The position numbers were made by a program, and so were the translations under genes. Source: Ponticaulis profundi (lineage in GTDB: Bacteria; Pseudomonadota; Alphaproteobacteria; Caulobacterales; Hyphomonadaceae). Taken from it: a DNA stretch of 64,000 nucleotides. The notes under the pieces are model-generated. The model did not search any database and had not been told where the DNA came from. It saw only the letters and a program-made list of their open reading frames with translations. The stretch spans positions 620,001 through 684,000 of the forward strand of contig NZ_JBHSSW010000066.1 in assembly GCF_042659465.1 (NCBI RefSeq). Reading direction: 5' to 3'. Each line of letters starts with the position of its first letter. Within the stretch, counting starts at the first letter, position 1. Positions 9,827 to 18,112 of the stretch are shown piece after piece.

Positions 9827-10153
9827 TCAAGCGTCAGCAAGCACGCCTTTTTCAGCGAGGAATGGCTTCAGCTCACCCTGCTCAAACATCTCTTTGATGA
9901 TATCACAACCGCCAACGAACTCACCCTTCACGTACAGCTGAGGAATGGTCGGCCAATTGGAGTATTGTTTGATACCTTCACGCACGTCCATATCTTCCAA
10001 CACGTTGAAGGACTGATACTCGACCTGAAGGTAGTTGAGGATCTGAGCCACAACAGATGAGAAGCCACACTGAGGAAAGGTTGGTGTGCCCTTCATGTAA
10101 AGCATGACGTCATTGTTTTCGATCTGCGATTTGATGGTGTCCTGGACACTCAT
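9827..10153 (-). CDS. grxD: Monothiol glutaredoxin, Grx4 family
   Basis: 108 residues. The CGFS active site of the family is at residues 29-32 (FPQCGFS), followed by the conserved glutathione-binding blocks WPTIPQLYVKGEFVGGCDII. Proteins of this family bind a bridging 2Fe-2S cluster with glutathione and pair with BolA proteins in cluster delivery. A BolA-family gene lies 1 kb upstream on the same strand with one unrelated gene between them, and rimO, an Fe-S enzyme, follows downstream. Likely cytoplasmic. Confidence 0.96.
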   Translation of the reverse strand: MSVQDTIKSQIENNDVMLYMKGTPTFPQCGFSSVVAQILNYLQVEYQSFNVLEDMDVREGIKQYSNWPTIPQLYVKGEFVGGCDIIKEMFEQGELKPFLAEKGVLADA

Positions 10154-10229
10154 TGGCAGTGCTCCTCTGATTTCGTACCAGCGAGGTGTGAATTCCTACG
10201 CGAAAGATCAAGTGCCTTAACCTGAATCG

Positions 10230-11084
10230 TCAGCGCTTTTCTACAATTCGCCGAACACCTTGATCGAATGACACGATTGGAGTCCATGATGGCAGTAACG
10301 GCCAGGTTGGCAAGCGGTCCGTCTCTGAACGTCGAACCTGAGCGTTCGACAGATTCATGAGTGTTCCAAAAAACGTGATCAAAAGCCGGAGAAGACTTCC
10401 TGGAATTGTGATGATGAACACAGGACCAGGTACAATGCTTTGAACGGTTCTATACATCTGCGTCATTGAAAGCACGTCCGGACCGCCTGCCGCGATCGCA
10501 AGCTGTTCAGCGGTCTGGTCCTCGAATAATCGCGCCACCAAACGCGCAAGGTCATCATAGTGAACCGGCTGCTGGCGTGCGGCGCCGCTCCCCATCATCG
10601 GTAAAATCCGCAATTTTCTCGCAAGCCCGATCAACCGCCCGACGTTGCCGTCAGCTATATCGCCATAGATCATACAGGGGCGCACAGCGCTTAGTTTTCC
10701 CCCGCCCATCCCGAGAACACGGTCTTCTTCTGCACGCAAAGCCGCATAGACGTCAGACTCAAAATCTATGCCGACATTATTGGAAGAGAAAAGCACCAGA
10801 TGCGCGTGACAATCCAGCTGTCTCAGGGACCGCGCGGTCGGGCCACTCAAAGTGAGGATCGGGCAAAACACAACGCGATCACAGTCGCGGAGCACGGCTG
10901 CCGCATGCATAGGATCCTCAAGGTCGAGCTTCCTAACCTCAACACGCTTACTGCCCTTGGCCCAGACAAGCTGCTCGGGAAAACGTGATGTCAGCACAAA
11001 TGCCTGTTGCGCATCCTCTACTGACAGTCTCTCAAAAACAGCGCGCCCAAGTGCGCCGGATGCACCAACGATGGCGGTTTTCAT
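10230..11084 (-). CDS. NAD(P)-binding epimerase-like protein (atypical SDR)
   Basis: 284 residues beginning with a Rossmann nucleotide-binding motif AIVGASGALG (GxxGxxG, residues 4-13). Further SDR-like blocks are KLDLEDP (about 53-59), VLFSSNNVGIDF, and RPCMIYGDIADGNVGRLI, which corresponds to the region after the catalytic Tyr/Lys in extended SDRs. The usual Y-x-x-x-K is not evident, so a reductase or redox-sensor role rather than an epimerase is possible. A hydrophobic segment near residues 232-250 (IPGSLLRLLITFFGTL) could touch the membrane. It is inserted between the bolA-like gene and grxD in one minus-strand run. Substrate unknown. Confidence 0.7.
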   Translation of the reverse strand: MKTAIVGASGALGRAVFERLSVEDAQQAFVLTSRFPEQLVWAKGSKRVEVRKLDLEDPMHAAAVLRDCDRVVFCPILTLSGPTARSLRQLDCHAHLVLFSSNNVGIDFESDVYAALRAEEDRVLGMGGGKLSAVRPCMIYGDIADGNVGRLIGLARKLRILPMMGSGAARQQPVHYDDLARLVARLFEDQTAEQLAIAAGGPDVLSMTQMYRTVQSIVPGPVFIITIPGSLLRLLITFFGTLMNLSNAQVRRSETDRLPTWPLLPSWTPIVSFDQGVRRIVEKR

Positions 11085-11102
11085 GGCGCCGGGTATCCTG
11101 TG

Positions 11103-11336
11103 TCAGGCCGGTGCGGATGTTTTAAGCTGAAGCGCGTGCAGCTCCCCGCCCATCTGTCCATTCAGCGCCGCGTAGACCATCTGGTGTTGGGCGACCCGCG
11201 TCTTGCCGCGGAAGGAGGCCGAGATGATTTCAGCGCTCCAGTGGTCATCATCTCCAGCCAGATCGACAAGATTGATCTCTGCATCCGGGAAAGCCGTGCG
11301 CAGCAGGTTTTCCAGCGTAGTCCTATCCATTGCCAT
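11103..11336 (-). CDS. BolA family protein
   Basis: 77 residues, the usual length of the short BolA/IbaG group. The helix-turn region with the conserved FRGKTRVAQHQMVYAALNGQM (residues about 43-63) carries the signature His. These proteins form 2Fe-2S complexes with monothiol glutaredoxins and act in cluster trafficking or sensing. The gene lies 18 bases upstream of the SDR-like gene and about 950 bases upstream of grxD on the same strand. The variable loop near residue 28 (GDDDHW) lacks Cys, so it resembles the His-type variants. Confidence 0.92.
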   Translation of the reverse strand: MAMDRTTLENLLRTAFPDAEINLVDLAGDDDHWSAEIISASFRGKTRVAQHQMVYAALNGQMGGELHALQLKTSAPA

Positions 11337-11362
11337 GATAAATTCTCCCAGAGTGTTCCGTA

Positions 11363-12682
11363 TCAGGCATTGAAAGAGTTGATCAGCAACGTCAACGCTT
11401 CATGCGCCACTTTCACCTCTGCAGCGAATGCAGGATCTGCAAGGTCAGACGGCGTTAGACTGTCGCGATAATGGGTTCGAACCCAGTCCTGCAACGCGTT
11501 GATCTTTTGATTGTCCAGCAAATAAGCCTGATTAACGGCTGCGAGCTGTTCATCGGTCATCACAACGCGGAGCCTCAGGCACGCAGGGCCGCCGCCATTG
11601 CGCATGGATTGGCGCACATCGACATATTCAACACGGCCGATTGGACCATTTCCTGCGACCATGGCTTCGCAGAAGGCATACGCAGATGGCGTCTCCTTCG
11701 TTTCCAGCGGTGCGAACAGAACCAACCGGTCTTCATCTGGAAAACTCAGAAGCTGCGAATTGAACAGATAGGACGCGATCGCATCTTCTATCGACACTTC
11801 CGATTGCGGCACCTCAACAATGTTCAGATTGAAAAGGCCTGCACTTGCGTCACGAAGCGATTGATAAACAGCTTCTTTTTCTTCAAATGCGAGTTCATGC
11901 GTGAAGAGTGTGTGCACGTTGCCAACACAGACGACATCATTGTGGAACGCACCAGCATTAATGGCCGCGCGCGATTGTCTGGCGAAGACGGTGCGCTCTT
12001 TTCTCAAGCCATGTGATGCAGCGATGCGCTCGCAGGACAACCTTGTCTGGCGCGCGGGAAAGCCTGCAGTTTCTTCTGTGTGCTCGCGTCCATAGACAAA
12101 CAGCTCGACACCTTTTGCCCCATGTTTTGCACACAGTCTGACATGGTTCGCAGCGCCTTCATCTGAAAAGTCCGCATGCTCGGGCAAGGCTGGATTCACA
12201 CGGAAATGAGCCTCGTCCGCGAAGATCGTTTGCAGATTCTGAAACGTATCCGGATACTCAATACTTCGGTGCAGCATTGTCGACAAATTAGCGACTGTCA
12301 TATGCAGGCGTTTGTCATCTGTATCCGGAGACGGTGAGACCGTCGCCGAATTCGCCGCCCACATAGCGCTCGCAGAATAGGCAGCCTTCAGCAAACCAGG
12401 CGCCGTTTGCGCAGCGCATTTGATGATTTCCGTATTCGTGCCGTTAAAACCGGATCGCAAGAGAAAATCGAAATTCGGACGCTGCAAGGGTGGCAGAAAC
12501 CCTTGCTTCAGACCCGCATTGACCAGAATGCGCATCTTCTCCAGCCCCTGCAAAGCAGCCTCACGCGGGTTGGAAGCCGCACCTTCATTGCGCGCACTTG
12601 CCAGATTGCCTTCGGACATGCCGCCATAATTGTGCGAGGGTCCAATCAGACCGTCGAAATTGACTTCATACGCTGTTGTCAC
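11363..12682 (-). CDS. astB: N-succinylarginine dihydrolase
   Basis: Second step of the arginine succinyltransferase (AST) pathway: succinylarginine to succinylornithine, 2 ammonia and CO2. 439 residues, usual for the family. Family marks are NFDGLIGPSHNYGGMSEGN at the N-terminus, and the catalytic cysteine C368 in NGGGPACLRLRV. The gene starts inside the astD stop (4-base overlap ATGA), so it is translated by coupling. It is the last gene of the operon that begins with the M20 hydrolase at 16422. Confidence 0.96.
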   Translation of the reverse strand: MTTAYEVNFDGLIGPSHNYGGMSEGNLASARNEGAASNPREAALQGLEKMRILVNAGLKQGFLPPLQRPNFDFLLRSGFNGTNTEIIKCAAQTAPGLLKAAYSASAMWAANSATVSPSPDTDDKRLHMTVANLSTMLHRSIEYPDTFQNLQTIFADEAHFRVNPALPEHADFSDEGAANHVRLCAKHGAKGVELFVYGREHTEETAGFPARQTRLSCERIAASHGLRKERTVFARQSRAAINAGAFHNDVVCVGNVHTLFTHELAFEEKEAVYQSLRDASAGLFNLNIVEVPQSEVSIEDAIASYLFNSQLLSFPDEDRLVLFAPLETKETPSAYAFCEAMVAGNGPIGRVEYVDVRQSMRNGGGPACLRLRVVMTDEQLAAVNQAYLLDNQKINALQDWVRTHYRDSLTPSDLADPAFAAEVKVAHEALTLLINSFNA

Positions 12683-14130
12683 CGTGGAAAGCCTTTCGCG
12701 GACATGCGCTTGGGTTCAGGCGCAATCTGGCTTGCTTGCGGCCAGGCACAATAGTCAGCCGCATAATAAGCGCTCGGACGGTGATTGCCGGAAAGCCCTG
12801 GCCCGCCAAATGGCAACGCTGAAGACGCTCCTGCCGTCGGGCGATTGAGATTGAGAATGCCTGCCCTCAGGCTGAGGTGTGCCTCATCCCAGAGCGTCAT
12901 GTTTTCCGTTATCAGCCCTGCGGACAATCCGAACTGGGTATCGTTCGCGGTTGCGATGGCCGTCTCAAAATCCGGCACTCTGTAAACCTGCAGAAATGGC
13001 CCGAACAATTCCTCATCCGGAACGTTCTCTACGCCGGTCATATCGATGACACCGGCAGACACAAACGCGCCGCCCTGCTCTGGGTTCTGTAGTGTTTTCA
13101 GAACCTTACCACCACATTGTTCAAGTTTATTCTGAAACGCCTCAGCGCCATTGGCAGCATGCGCGCTGACGAGCGGCCCCATGAAGACGTCATCCTCATC
13201 CCAGGCTCCAATTCGAAGCCTGTCAGCACGCGAAATGACGGCATCTACCAATTTGTCACCCAGGCTTCCGGTCGGCACGATGAGCCGGCGTGCGCATGTG
13301 CACCGCTGTCCAGTCGTCAGGAAAGCTGATTGAGCGGCAATATCTGCCGCAGCATCTACGTCACCAAAATCCCAGGAAATGAGCGGATTGTTTCCGCCCA
13401 TTTCGAGCGCCACCATCACATCAGGCCGGCCGCCAAACTTCTTGTGTATGAATGTCCCAGTCGATGCAGAACCGGTAAACAGAATTCCGTTCAGATCGCC
13501 ATCCAGCAGCGCTGCGCCCGTGTCGCGACCACCTTGAACCAGACTCACGACACCAGAAGGAATGCCTGCCTTCTCCAGCGTTTTAACCAGCAATTCTCCA
13601 GTCGCGGGGGCGAGCTCTGAAGGTTTGAAGACGATCGTATTCCCTGCAAGCAGGGCCGGAATGATATGGCCATTTGGCAAATGGCCTGGAAAATTGAATG
13701 GCCCCATAACGGCCATGATGCCATGGGGGCGATGCACCAGTTCTGAACGCCCAAAATCAGTATCTGAGGACTGCGTTCCTGTTCGCTCATCATAAGCTGT
13801 GATGGAGAGCTCTACCTTGCCCTTCATCGCATTCAGTTCGCCCATCGTCTCCCAGAGCACCTTACCGACTTCACGAGAGATGGTTTGCGGCAGTACGTCT
13901 GCAAGTTTGTCGAGTTCCTGCACATAGCGCCGCAAGATCGAAATGCGCTCGTCCAGTGGCGTTCGCGCCCATTTTGGAAAAGCTGCACGTGCCGCAGAGA
14001 AAGCATCGTTTACGTCACTTGCAAGCGCCTCTGGGCCTTCCCAGACAACATCTCCCGTTGCGGGATCGATCGATTGAAAAGCTTTTCCACCGCCGGCTTT
14101 CCATGTTCCATTGATAAAAAGGCTACTCAT
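12679..14130 (-). CDS. astD: Succinylglutamate-semialdehyde dehydrogenase
   Basis: NAD-dependent aldehyde dehydrogenase, fourth AST step (succinylglutamate semialdehyde to succinylglutamate). 483 residues. Seen: the NAD-binding stretch (GPFNFPGHLPNGH, 143-155; LFTGSASTGTFIHK), the general base E243 in ALEMGGNNP, and the catalytic cysteine C277 in TTGQRCTCARRL. GPFNFPGHLPNGHI is the typical AstD wording. It lies 4 bases after astA and overlaps astB by 4 bases. Confidence 0.96.
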   Translation of the reverse strand: MSSLFINGTWKAGGGKAFQSIDPATGDVVWEGPEALASDVNDAFSAARAAFPKWARTPLDERISILRRYVQELDKLADVLPQTISREVGKVLWETMGELNAMKGKVELSITAYDERTGTQSSDTDFGRSELVHRPHGIMAVMGPFNFPGHLPNGHIIPALLAGNTIVFKPSELAPATGELLVKTLEKAGIPSGVVSLVQGGRDTGAALLDGDLNGILFTGSASTGTFIHKKFGGRPDVMVALEMGGNNPLISWDFGDVDAAADIAAQSAFLTTGQRCTCARRLIVPTGSLGDKLVDAVISRADRLRIGAWDEDDVFMGPLVSAHAANGAEAFQNKLEQCGGKVLKTLQNPEQGGAFVSAGVIDMTGVENVPDEELFGPFLQVYRVPDFETAIATANDTQFGLSAGLITENMTLWDEAHLSLRAGILNLNRPTAGASSALPFGGPGLSGNHRPSAYYAADYCAWPQASQIAPEPKRMSAKGFPR

Positions 14131-14134
14131 AATC

Positions 14135-15160
14135 CTATGACCTCATCCAAATTCGGCCTTTGTGGCCGTTCTTGATTTGCAGAGCTTCCATTGTATCCGC
14201 AGGCAGCACGACCCTACCCGTCCCCCGCAGATCGTAAGCAGACCAGCACACTCTGAAGCCCTCGAGCTGATCGGTCGAAACCAGTGCTTCGTGCCCACTG
14301 GCTAGCATCTCGCCGACCTCGAACACCACTTCTCGAGACTCTCGAATGGTTCGTATATTGTCCCGCAGGGTCGAAACCTGAGGCCCGCCATCGAAAATAT
14401 CGACGACCCGTTCGAACCGAAATCCTTCCCATTCAAGAAGCTTCATAGCGCCAATACCATCGACATGGCAGCGCCCAATCACTTCGCGCGCTTCGGACGG
14501 TAACAGATCAACATAGATTGGGTATTTCGGCATCAGATCCATGATGAACTGACCGTCTGTCACCCCCGAATGATAGTCAGCTTCCTGAAAGTCCATGTCG
14601 AAAAACTGACGCCCGACGCCTTCCCAGAATGGTGATATGCCATCCGGATCAACCACCCCGCGGAGCTCGGCCAGCACCTTTTCGCCGAATTCATCTGGCG
14701 CCGCAGCCATCAAAAGATAGCGCGATTGCGCAGCTAGGCGTCCCGCTCCGCCACCTCGATACTGCTTTTTCAGAAATAGCGTACCGACTTCTGTGAAGCC
14801 CATAAACTCGTTCGTCAGGACGAGTGCGTCCATAGAAAAACGCCGATCAACAACGTTTGAGGACTGCAAAATGGTAATGATGCGATAGTTGAAGAAAGGC
14901 CGCTGCATTCCAATGCCGGCCTTGACCGCGCAGCACCCTGCTGTCGTCGATGTTTCCACATCCTCCATCATCATCAGAAACTTGCCCTGCTGTGGTGCTG
15001 AAGGCTGGCGTAAAAAGGCCTTCTCGGAGGCATTCAGACGACTCGACACAAGCTCTTCGTCGACAGGAAGGCTCGTAAATCCAGGCCCGGACAGCTCGGC
15101 CAACTCCATAAGATCATCAAAGTCATCAAGGCGCGATGGACGCATTACAAGCTTGCTCAT
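14135..15160 (-). CDS. astA: Arginine N-succinyltransferase
   Basis: First AST step: succinyl-CoA + arginine to N2-succinylarginine. 341 residues. The N-terminus (RPSRLDDFDDLMELAELSGPGFTSLP) and the acetyl-CoA-fold block TEVGTLFLKKQYRGGGAGRLAAQSRYLLMA (about 125-150) are diagnostic; the latter is split here by position and matches AstA of single-subunit type. FWEGVGRQFFDMDF is also conserved. The start overlaps the M20 hydrolase stop by 4 bases (ATGA), and astD follows after 4 bases, so the four genes are one transcription unit. Confidence 0.95.
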   Translation of the reverse strand: MSKLVMRPSRLDDFDDLMELAELSGPGFTSLPVDEELVSSRLNASEKAFLRQPSAPQQGKFLMMMEDVETSTTAGCCAVKAGIGMQRPFFNYRIITILQSSNVVDRRFSMDALVLTNEFMGFTEVGTLFLKKQYRGGGAGRLAAQSRYLLMAAAPDEFGEKVLAELRGVVDPDGISPFWEGVGRQFFDMDFQEADYHSGVTDGQFIMDLMPKYPIYVDLLPSEAREVIGRCHVDGIGAMKLLEWEGFRFERVVDIFDGGPQVSTLRDNIRTIRESREVVFEVGEMLASGHEALVSTDQLEGFRVCWSAYDLRGTGRVVLPADTMEALQIKNGHKGRIWMRS

Positions 15161-16422
15161 ACGTCGGCACTCTCCATCATTTCCTTGATTTCCTGCGCAT
15201 TCATTCGGCCATCAGCCAGACGACACATGATCAACGCTGACAGTGCGGTGCGCTCCTCAAAGCTGTCCACTACGACAAACTCCTCATCAGAATGAATTCT
15301 GCCGCCGCGCACACCGAGCGTATCAATATTGGGAACGCCTGCAGAAAAGATATTGTTACCCTCACAAACACCACCCGTCGAAACCCAGTCGAGCTCGAGT
15401 CCGATGGCTCTGCCGGTCTCTTTCACCCCCGTGAAAAGGGCTTTCTGCGCAGCATTGAATGGCTTTGGTGGCCGGTAAAACCCACCATGAATATGGGCGT
15501 GTATACCGTCCTGAGTATTTGCTCGTTCGACCAGCTCATTGATTTTCGCCTCCGCCCAACGCGTCGCTTCAGCATCAGGCACGCGCACATTGAAGCGGAC
15601 CACCGCATTGTCGGGAACCTGATTGTTAGGTCCGCCACCATCGATTTTGCCAGTATTGAAGGTCACACCGTCACGCGCGCCATTCAGGTTCTCCAAGCCT
15701 ACCACAAACTCTGCTGCCGCCCGGATAGCGCTGCGTCCATCGGCATGTGCACGACCAGCGTGCGCAGAGACACCCTTGAAAACAAATGAGAAATTTCCGC
15801 TTCCTTTACGCTCACCGGCAAACCCGCCACTCTCCAGCGCCGGCTCATAGGTCAAACCGATCTGCGCACCAGCCGCAGCCTTCTTTAAATATGCTGCACT
15901 GACAGGATTGCCGATTTCTTCATCCGGCGTGATAACGATCTTGTATCCAATCTTACTGGCAAGGTCGGTCTTCTCAATCGCCTTCAGCGCCTCGGTCATC
16001 AGAATAAGCCCGCCCTTCATGTCGGCGAGGCCCGGGCCATTCAGACGCCCGTCTCCGAGATCATTCACGTTCAGGAAACCTGAGTTCGGCGGAAAGACCG
16101 TGTCATAATGCCCGGTCAACACAAGCTGAACCGGCGATTCCGGTCGACACGTGTGAAAGAGCACAGGGCCGGTCGGGTGTTGCACAGCACCGCCTTCATT
16201 TGAAATGAGTTCAATACCACCAGCATCAATCTCTTCTGTTTTACCGGGTAGCTCGCCTAATCGCTCGGCGACCAGTGGTGCCATCTGGAGCAACCCTTCA
16301 GCATTCCAGCTACCTGAATTTATCTCTGACCATGCCACAGTGCGCTCACACATGCTCTTTCCCCTCCCCTTGATCCAGGAGAGAAGTTGGCGATCTGTTT
16401 CATTCAGCTCCGACAGAGACAT
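15157..16422 (-). CDS. M20 family metallohydrolase in the AST operon
   Basis: 421 residues, M20/ArgE/DapE/carboxypeptidase-G2 fold. The two-zinc site is visible: H105-x-D107 in LTGHYDTVF, D134 in GLADMKGG, and the catalytic glutamates E168/E169 in TPDEEIG; a dimerisation domain occupies about 195-305 (FVFKGVSAHAGRAHADGRSA). It is the first gene of the astA-astD-astB operon, with an ATGA overlap to astA. No astE (succinylglutamate desuccinylase) is present in the window, so I infer that this enzyme may remove succinate from N-succinylglutamate, the last step. The alternative is hydrolysis of an arginine-containing peptide or N-acyl amino acid that feeds the pathway. Confidence 0.85.
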   Translation of the reverse strand: MSLSELNETDRQLLSWIKGRGKSMCERTVAWSEINSGSWNAEGLLQMAPLVAERLGELPGKTEEIDAGGIELISNEGGAVQHPTGPVLFHTCRPESPVQLVLTGHYDTVFPPNSGFLNVNDLGDGRLNGPGLADMKGGLILMTEALKAIEKTDLASKIGYKIVITPDEEIGNPVSAAYLKKAAAGAQIGLTYEPALESGGFAGERKGSGNFSFVFKGVSAHAGRAHADGRSAIRAAAEFVVGLENLNGARDGVTFNTGKIDGGGPNNQVPDNAVVRFNVRVPDAEATRWAEAKINELVERANTQDGIHAHIHGGFYRPPKPFNAAQKALFTGVKETGRAIGLELDWVSTGGVCEGNNIFSAGVPNIDTLGVRGGRIHSDEEFVVVDSFEERTALSALIMCRLADGRMNAQEIKEMMESADV

Positions 16423-16629
16423 ACGAGCCCTTCCCTAACGCTCAAATCACGGCTCGCTGCAATGGTGTCTTCTTTTTGCTTAGCGGCCAAGGGGTGGCTC
16501 AGTTGTGGCGCATAAGGCCAAGCAATATCAACCCCCAGCATCATCCGGATGAAATACATTTATGCGGCAGATTCGAATGTCGCGCAAAACATAGGCCAGG
16601 ATTTGCACTCACCAGAAAAATTCAGCCCA

Positions 16630-16661
16630 AACAAAAACGGCCTGGCGATTGCCAGGCCGTT
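16630..16661 (-). terminator. Rho-independent terminator of the ompA-like gene
   Basis: A perfect 10-base stem (ACGGCCTGGC / GCCAGGCCGT, 16637-16646 with 16651-16660) with a 4-base loop. Read on the minus strand it is followed by a T-rich run (GTTTTTGTTT). It lies 25 bases beyond the stop of the OmpA-like gene at 16686. The rest of the 16423-16685 spacer shows nothing else I recognise. Confidence 0.85.
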
Positions 16662-16685
16662 TCTAATTTCGTCGCTAAGACCGTC

Positions 16686-17873
16686 TTACTTGACGATGAT
16701 AACCACTTCTGAACGACGGTTCAGAGGCTCACGAACACCATCTTCCGTTGGCTTCGCGTTTTGAGTCTCACCAAACGCTTCCGTGGAAACCATGTCAGCA
16801 GCGACGCCGCGTGACACGAGTGCGTCACGAACAACAGCCGCACGCTTCGCAGACAGTTTCACGTTGTAGCTTGCAGGACCTGAACGGTCAGCGTGGCCAG
16901 CAATGGTCACAGAACCGATCGAGCAGTCAGAACGCTCACGGATTTGCTGAACAGCACGATCAATCGTTGCTGCAGCTTCGCTGGAGAGATCAGACTCATC
17001 CCACTCGAAGTAAACCACGAACTCACGAGACACCGTCGAGCACGCTGGCAGCTCAACCTTCGGCTTAGGCGGAGGCGGAGGTGGTGGCGGCGGAGGTGGC
17101 GGTGGTGGAGGTGGTGGCGGAGGTGGTGGTGGTGGCGGAGGAGGTGGCGGAGGCGAAGACAGCTGCCAACGCAGACCAGCTGTAACAGAGTGATCTGTGT
17201 ACGTGCTGTCATATGTTGTGAGCTCGCCAGCCATGTCCAGATCGTCAACCACGAAATAGCGGTAGCCGAGGTCGAACGTCAGACGCTCTGTCAGCTTGTA
17301 GCCGATACCTGCCAGCGCCTGGTAAGCCAGACCTGTTTCAGAATCGTCGATGCCGTTTACAGCGTAACCTGTGCTGTTGAAACCATCGAGCAGGTAGTAG
17401 TTAACCGTGCGCGTAGAAACTTCAGCAGCACCAAGACCAGCACCGAGGTATGGCTGGAATTTGCCATCACGGTTGAAGTCATACAGCAGGTTCAGCATGG
17501 CATCCCAACCATACGTCTTACCTGAAGGTGCAACGACCGTTGTCTCCCATGGCGCGAGACCAGCTTCGTAGAACGCCTGATTGTTCACAGAACCTGGAAC
17601 ATCAAGATCGTTGTTACGGAATGTCAGTGCACCTTCGAGACGGAAGCCGTTGTCAAAGCCGTAACCAAGACCGCCGCCATAAAGAAGCTCACCCTCGACG
17701 TCACCATGACCACCGAGTGTTCCAGCTACGTCTTCGTTAGCGTCGTAGTCATACGTACCGTCAAAGTTGTAACCAATGTCGCCGCGGACGTACCAACCGT
17801 CCTGAGCAAATGCAGCGCCTGAGACCGACGCGAGTGCGAAGGCCGCTGTGGCGCACAGAAGAGTTTTTTTCAT
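16686..17873 (-). CDS. OmpA family outer-membrane protein with polyproline linker
   Basis: 395 residues: signal peptide (MKKTLLCATAAF... to AFA, about 22), an eight-stranded OmpA-type beta-barrel (about 23-245, ending GLRWQLSS), a linker of 29 consecutive prolines (bases 17067-17153), and a C-terminal OmpA/MotB peptidoglycan-binding domain (VYFEWDESDLSSEA; ITIAGHADRSGP-type block; LSAKRAAVVRDALVSRG; NRRSEVVI). It anchors outer membrane to peptidoglycan. The ATG at 17873 is chosen because AAGGGG lies six bases upstream and the signal peptide begins there; a longer frame upstream exists. Single gene with its own terminator. Confidence 0.93.
   Translation of the reverse strand: MKKTLLCATAAFALASVSGAAFAQDGWYVRGDIGYNFDGTYDYDANEDVAGTLGGHGDVEGELLYGGGLGYGFDNGFRLEGALTFRNNDLDVPGSVNNQAFYEAGLAPWETTVVAPSGKTYGWDAMLNLLYDFNRDGKFQPYLGAGLGAAEVSTRTVNYYLLDGFNSTGYAVNGIDDSETGLAYQALAGIGYKLTERLTFDLGYRYFVVDDLDMAGELTTYDSTYTDHSVTAGLRWQLSSPPPPPPPPPPPPPPPPPPPPPPPPPPPPPKPKVELPACSTVSREFVVYFEWDESDLSSEAAATIDRAVQQIRERSDCSIGSVTIAGHADRSGPASYNVKLSAKRAAVVRDALVSRGVAADMVSTEAFGETQNAKPTEDGVREPLNRRSEVVIIVK
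17067..17153 (-). repeat. Tract of 29 consecutive proline codons
   Basis: Eighty-seven bases of CCN codons inside the OmpA-like gene, using all of CCT, CCG, CCA and CCC-equivalent forms in mixed order (seen as AGG/CGG/TGG triplets on the plus strand). The tract joins the barrel to the peptidoglycan-binding domain. Because the codons are mixed rather than identical, it is a protein-level repeat and not a simple microsatellite. Confidence 0.95.
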
Positions 17874-17879
17874 ACCCAT

Positions 17880-18112
17880 CCCCTTGTGTGAGCCGCCAGA
17901 AGTATACTGAACGGCCGCAGGAAAATGTACGGCGCAAAACCGCACCATTTCTTACTTAGCTAGTTTTCCCGAAAAACGCGATAGTTTTTTGCCCTTAACT
18001 CATTGCATTTTCATGACGTTTTCGAATTCCGCGTCTTCCATGCAACAGTTTTTGCCCCCAGCTGAGTTTATTGGCGAAATAATGGAACCGACTGAGGTTT
18101 CATGTGTTTTCG
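17880..18112. other. Spacer upstream of the ompA-like gene
   Basis: About 230 bases that must hold the promoter of the OmpA-like gene (minus strand) and the 3' flank of the phytase gene. It has T-rich stretches (around 17980 and 18045) but I see no convincing hairpin terminator for the phytase-gene side and no small ORF with a ribosome-binding site. Confidence 0.4.

Noticed and set aside
17067..17153. Proline tract as phase-variable microsatellite
   Set aside because: The codons are mixed and not identical repeats, so slippage is not expected to be frequent.
16893..17525. Plus-strand frame over the OmpA-like gene with W/R-rich product
   Set aside because: The Trp/Arg run is only the complement of the proline tract; no ribosome-binding site or family.
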